From Sporothrix humicola (Eukaryota; Ascomycota; Sordariomycetes; Ophiostomatales; Ophiostomataceae), in NCBI GenBank assembly GCA_021396245.1, contig WNYE01000003.1, forward strand, positions 1-64,000: DNA of 64,000 nucleotides. The letters run 5' to 3'. Of this stretch, positions 61,565-64,000 are shown piece by piece. Below the pieces are notes generated by a model. It ran no database searches, was not told where the DNA came from, and saw only the letters and a program-made list of their open reading frames with translations. A program made the translations under genes and the position numbers. Position 1 is the first letter of the stretch; each line of letters begins with the position of its first letter.

Positions 61565-64000
61565 CGATGGGAAGTAAGCCAATAACGCCCAGTCGGGTCG
61601 TCTGGGGTTGTCCTGTTGGGTTGAACGTCGTTTGGAGACAGCCTCGTCGACGGTGGTGCAGTGTGGAGTCTAGATATTTGAGATTTTCTCGAGGCTGCAC
61701 AAGCGCCTAAAATGGAAGGAACGAGGCTGCCACCAAAAACCGTCCAGAGCCTCGCCTCACGTAATTCCACCGCCAAAATTAAACTACGAAACAACGCATC
61801 AATAATCATGATATGATTATTTAAAAATGGAAAATATGAGAATCACACAATTAAGATGTTTATTTCATTATTTTTACGAGTTCCAGGGCACGAAGCTGAG
61901 ACTCGAACACGCCTCTTCGGGAGCACTGAATTGACAACTCACCTCCAACATATCTCAGCCTTGCGATCGTTCTTGATCGTGTCCAACTCATAGCATCATC
62001 ACGCATAGTTTTAGAATTTGTCAAATTGTTGGCTCTGACTCAGTCCAATGAAGTAACCATAATTTTGTTGTCAAAAAAGATTGGCTTGGTCGATTTGGCT
62101 CACAGTTGATTTACTGTTAACTTTCTTTGGTTCTCACTCATCATAATTACAAAACGTCGAGGTCCAACCATCCACTAATGAGCCACCTTGTGTTGTCGAC
62201 TTGGAATAATGAATGCAACACTGTGTTCGACACATGGCAGCATAAGCAGCATAAACATCCTTCGTAGTCTCTGCTTACGTTCCTCGAGGACGACTAACAC
62301 AGATCCAAGTGTGATTCGACCACGGTGTTTCCACGAATCAGACGACGTGTCGGGTAGGACCTACGATCTGGGTCAGATCGGTTAGCTGTGATGGGATGCA
62401 GGTACCGCCCCGGCGTATGAGTCTGTGTCTGCATCTGCGGCTGAAAATTATCGTCAAAGCCAACAACCGAACAAATCCTCGGAAGATGCAAGACATTTGG
62501 CAAGCCACGGACATCGTACGAGGGCCAGAGGCAAAATGGTCATTCTTTTCTCCAATGATTCTCCTAATTCTTTTTGCCAGAATCAAAAACGATCTGCCGT
62601 GTTTTCTGTCGTCTCCCTTTGCCTCGATCTCCCTTTTTGGGAATGCTTGGACCCACGCCACGATACATTGTCGAAAAGAAGAAACTCCGATGCGATGTAT
62701 ATGTACCTCCCGTCGTACATATTTGCCCCTGCCTCCTGACCCCGGGATCAGCCCCGGTTTCCCGCGAGGATTAAACCGATGATGACTGGAAGAGGGACGA
62801 AAAAGACGAAAATAACGACAAAGACCCAGTCTTGGCCGGCCCGAACGAGGAAAAAAGAGGCAGGCAAAGCAGATGAAAAGAGAGGTACGACGTACAAACA
62901 ACGACTTTCTGCGAGTAAATCAGGGTGTGCATTCTGGCCAAAAGTTTAATCAAGTATGGAAGTACACGTGCATGAAAGACGTAGTCTTGTAGACGCAAAG
63001 TGGTAGTGCGTCCCACATCCGACATTTTCTTCATTTTCGCCACCCCGTCGATACCCCGTCGCGCTGTGGAGGTACAGACTGCGGCGCCGTTCCTTTTTGT
63101 CAATTCCGTCTTGTCGTCCCTTGGCAAGGATTGTTCTCCAGTCGTTCTCGGCCTTGCATTTCGCTGAAATTGACTGGAGACACTGAAAACAAGAGTCGAC
63201 TAACACGGAGAAACACAACGGGCGACAACGGCCAACGACGGCCAACATCTTTATCCTCGCTTAATCGCCCGTTTACGCCTGCATCTCCAGTTTTCTCTTT
63301 CTCCCTTTCTAATGATTTTCTTTTCGCTCCCTTGCGCTACGCTTTTTGTCGTTAACAAGGTATGGAGTTGTCCCCATCGAGGCTCCATTCCGTAGGGAGT
63401 GACTCCAGAATGACTCCATACAAATACACGGACTCTTTGTTTCTGGTCGAGACAAGTCGAGAAAGACCAGACGCAAAGCGTCAATGTATTGGAGACAAGA
63501 TGCAAGAGCTGCACGGATTCGGAATTAGACCCGCAGTCGACGGAGGCGAGAGAGTCAAAGAGCACCGCCAAAAGACAGACGAGGACAGAATAGACATAGC
63601 TTCAGGACGGGGTCAATGGCAAGCTCGAACATCACGTAACAAGAATGTCAAGAATAGACCAAGCTGTGCCACAGTATGAAGACAAGAAACAAGCGATGGC
63701 AAGCGACGACAAGCGACGACGATCTAGGTTCCCGAACGGGCGAAAACCTACGAATAGGGGTTCGCCAAGGGGAAGACGTGTGTTGTGTAAGTGGGTGTAA
63801 GTAGACTGGTGCAAGCACTGTGTTGATGACCAAGACGAGCCACACCTGACGATTTGACGACGACCTTCCTAGGACCAAGCAGAATCAAGATCGACAGAGC
63901 ATGGCAAAGGCAAAACTTGAGAACCAGGCAATGAATTACAATGAATTACCTTTGAACAACGACGATGCAATAGCTCAATGCAGTGTAGAGCCAGATTGGC
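61565..64000. other. 2.4-kb right end without a supportable gene
   Basis: No open frame has family features. The first 300 bp contain the upstream region of the minus-strand gene. Positions 61800-62170 are AT-rich and include a tRNA-like but poorly pairing stretch near 61885-61985. The remainder is mixed sequence. A gene truncated by the window end cannot be excluded. Confidence 0.4.

Noticed and set aside
61885..61985. tRNA-like stretch on the minus strand (TTCGAGT T-loop, CTCCCGAAGAG variable-arm-like segment)
   Set aside because: The T stem has three mismatches of five and I could not build a consistent acceptor stem. At best it is a decayed tRNA-Ser/Leu-type copy.

Overview
The window is nuclear DNA from a filamentous ascomycete (Pezizomycotina, most likely a Sordariomycete). 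Genes carry few, short introns (51-72 nt in most cases, one of 166 nt), with GT..AG ends and CTAAC/CTGAC-type branch sites. The protein families are typical of moulds: Zn2Cys6 regulators, MFS carriers, a C2H2/NB-ARC NLR, a GPI-anchored aspartic protease and a siderophore-transporter-like carrier. The left end contains very AT-rich, TpA-rich DNA that looks like RIP (repeat-induced point mutation) debris. I annotate 21 protein-coding loci, two of them apparently broken, and one intron-containing tRNA. ORFs that open only at a non-ATG codon were trimmed to the first plausible ATG, and introns were placed by hand.

Layout. 1-8.5 kb: AT-rich flank, DHA1 MFS transporter, AT-rich repeat debris, short Zn2Cys6 regulator, 109-bp tandem duplication, NmrA-like NAD(P)-binding protein, and a one-TM surface-type protein interrupted by a TGA. 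8.7-10.1 kb: PAP2/Aur1-like membrane enzyme on the minus strand, then 3.6 kb without genes.

13.7-29.2 kb is the most interesting part. Five genes with alternating orientation encode, in order: a candidate gasdermin-like pore-forming protein; a 2093-residue NLR (N-terminal helical domain, C2H2 fingers, NB-ARC, TPR-like repeats, repetitive charged tail); a subtilisin-type protease with intact catalytic residues behind a fungal N-terminal module; a short C2H2 paralogue of the NLR front end; and a paralogue of the protease front end with no protease domain. This looks like a fungal regulated-cell-death / allorecognition locus of the gasdermin plus protease kind (compare HET-Q1/HET-Q2 of Podospora). 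The divergent C2H2 + protease-front module is duplicated, and both halves of the second copy have lost their effector domains. The functional reading is inference.

30-46 kb: sulfotransferase-like P-loop protein, ZIFL-type MFS carrier, SRPK-like kinase with an apparent one-base frameshift, a large unrecognised protein, a vWA-domain protein and a membrane-anchored arylsulfotransferase-like protein, followed by tRNA-Thr(UGU). 46.8-50.7 kb holds no gene that I can support. 50.7-61.6 kb: yapsin-like GPI aspartic protease, Zn2Cys6/Fungal_trans regulator, Unc93-like MFS, siderophore-transporter-like MFS and a GT-A-like protein of unknown role. The last 2.4 kb appears gene-free.
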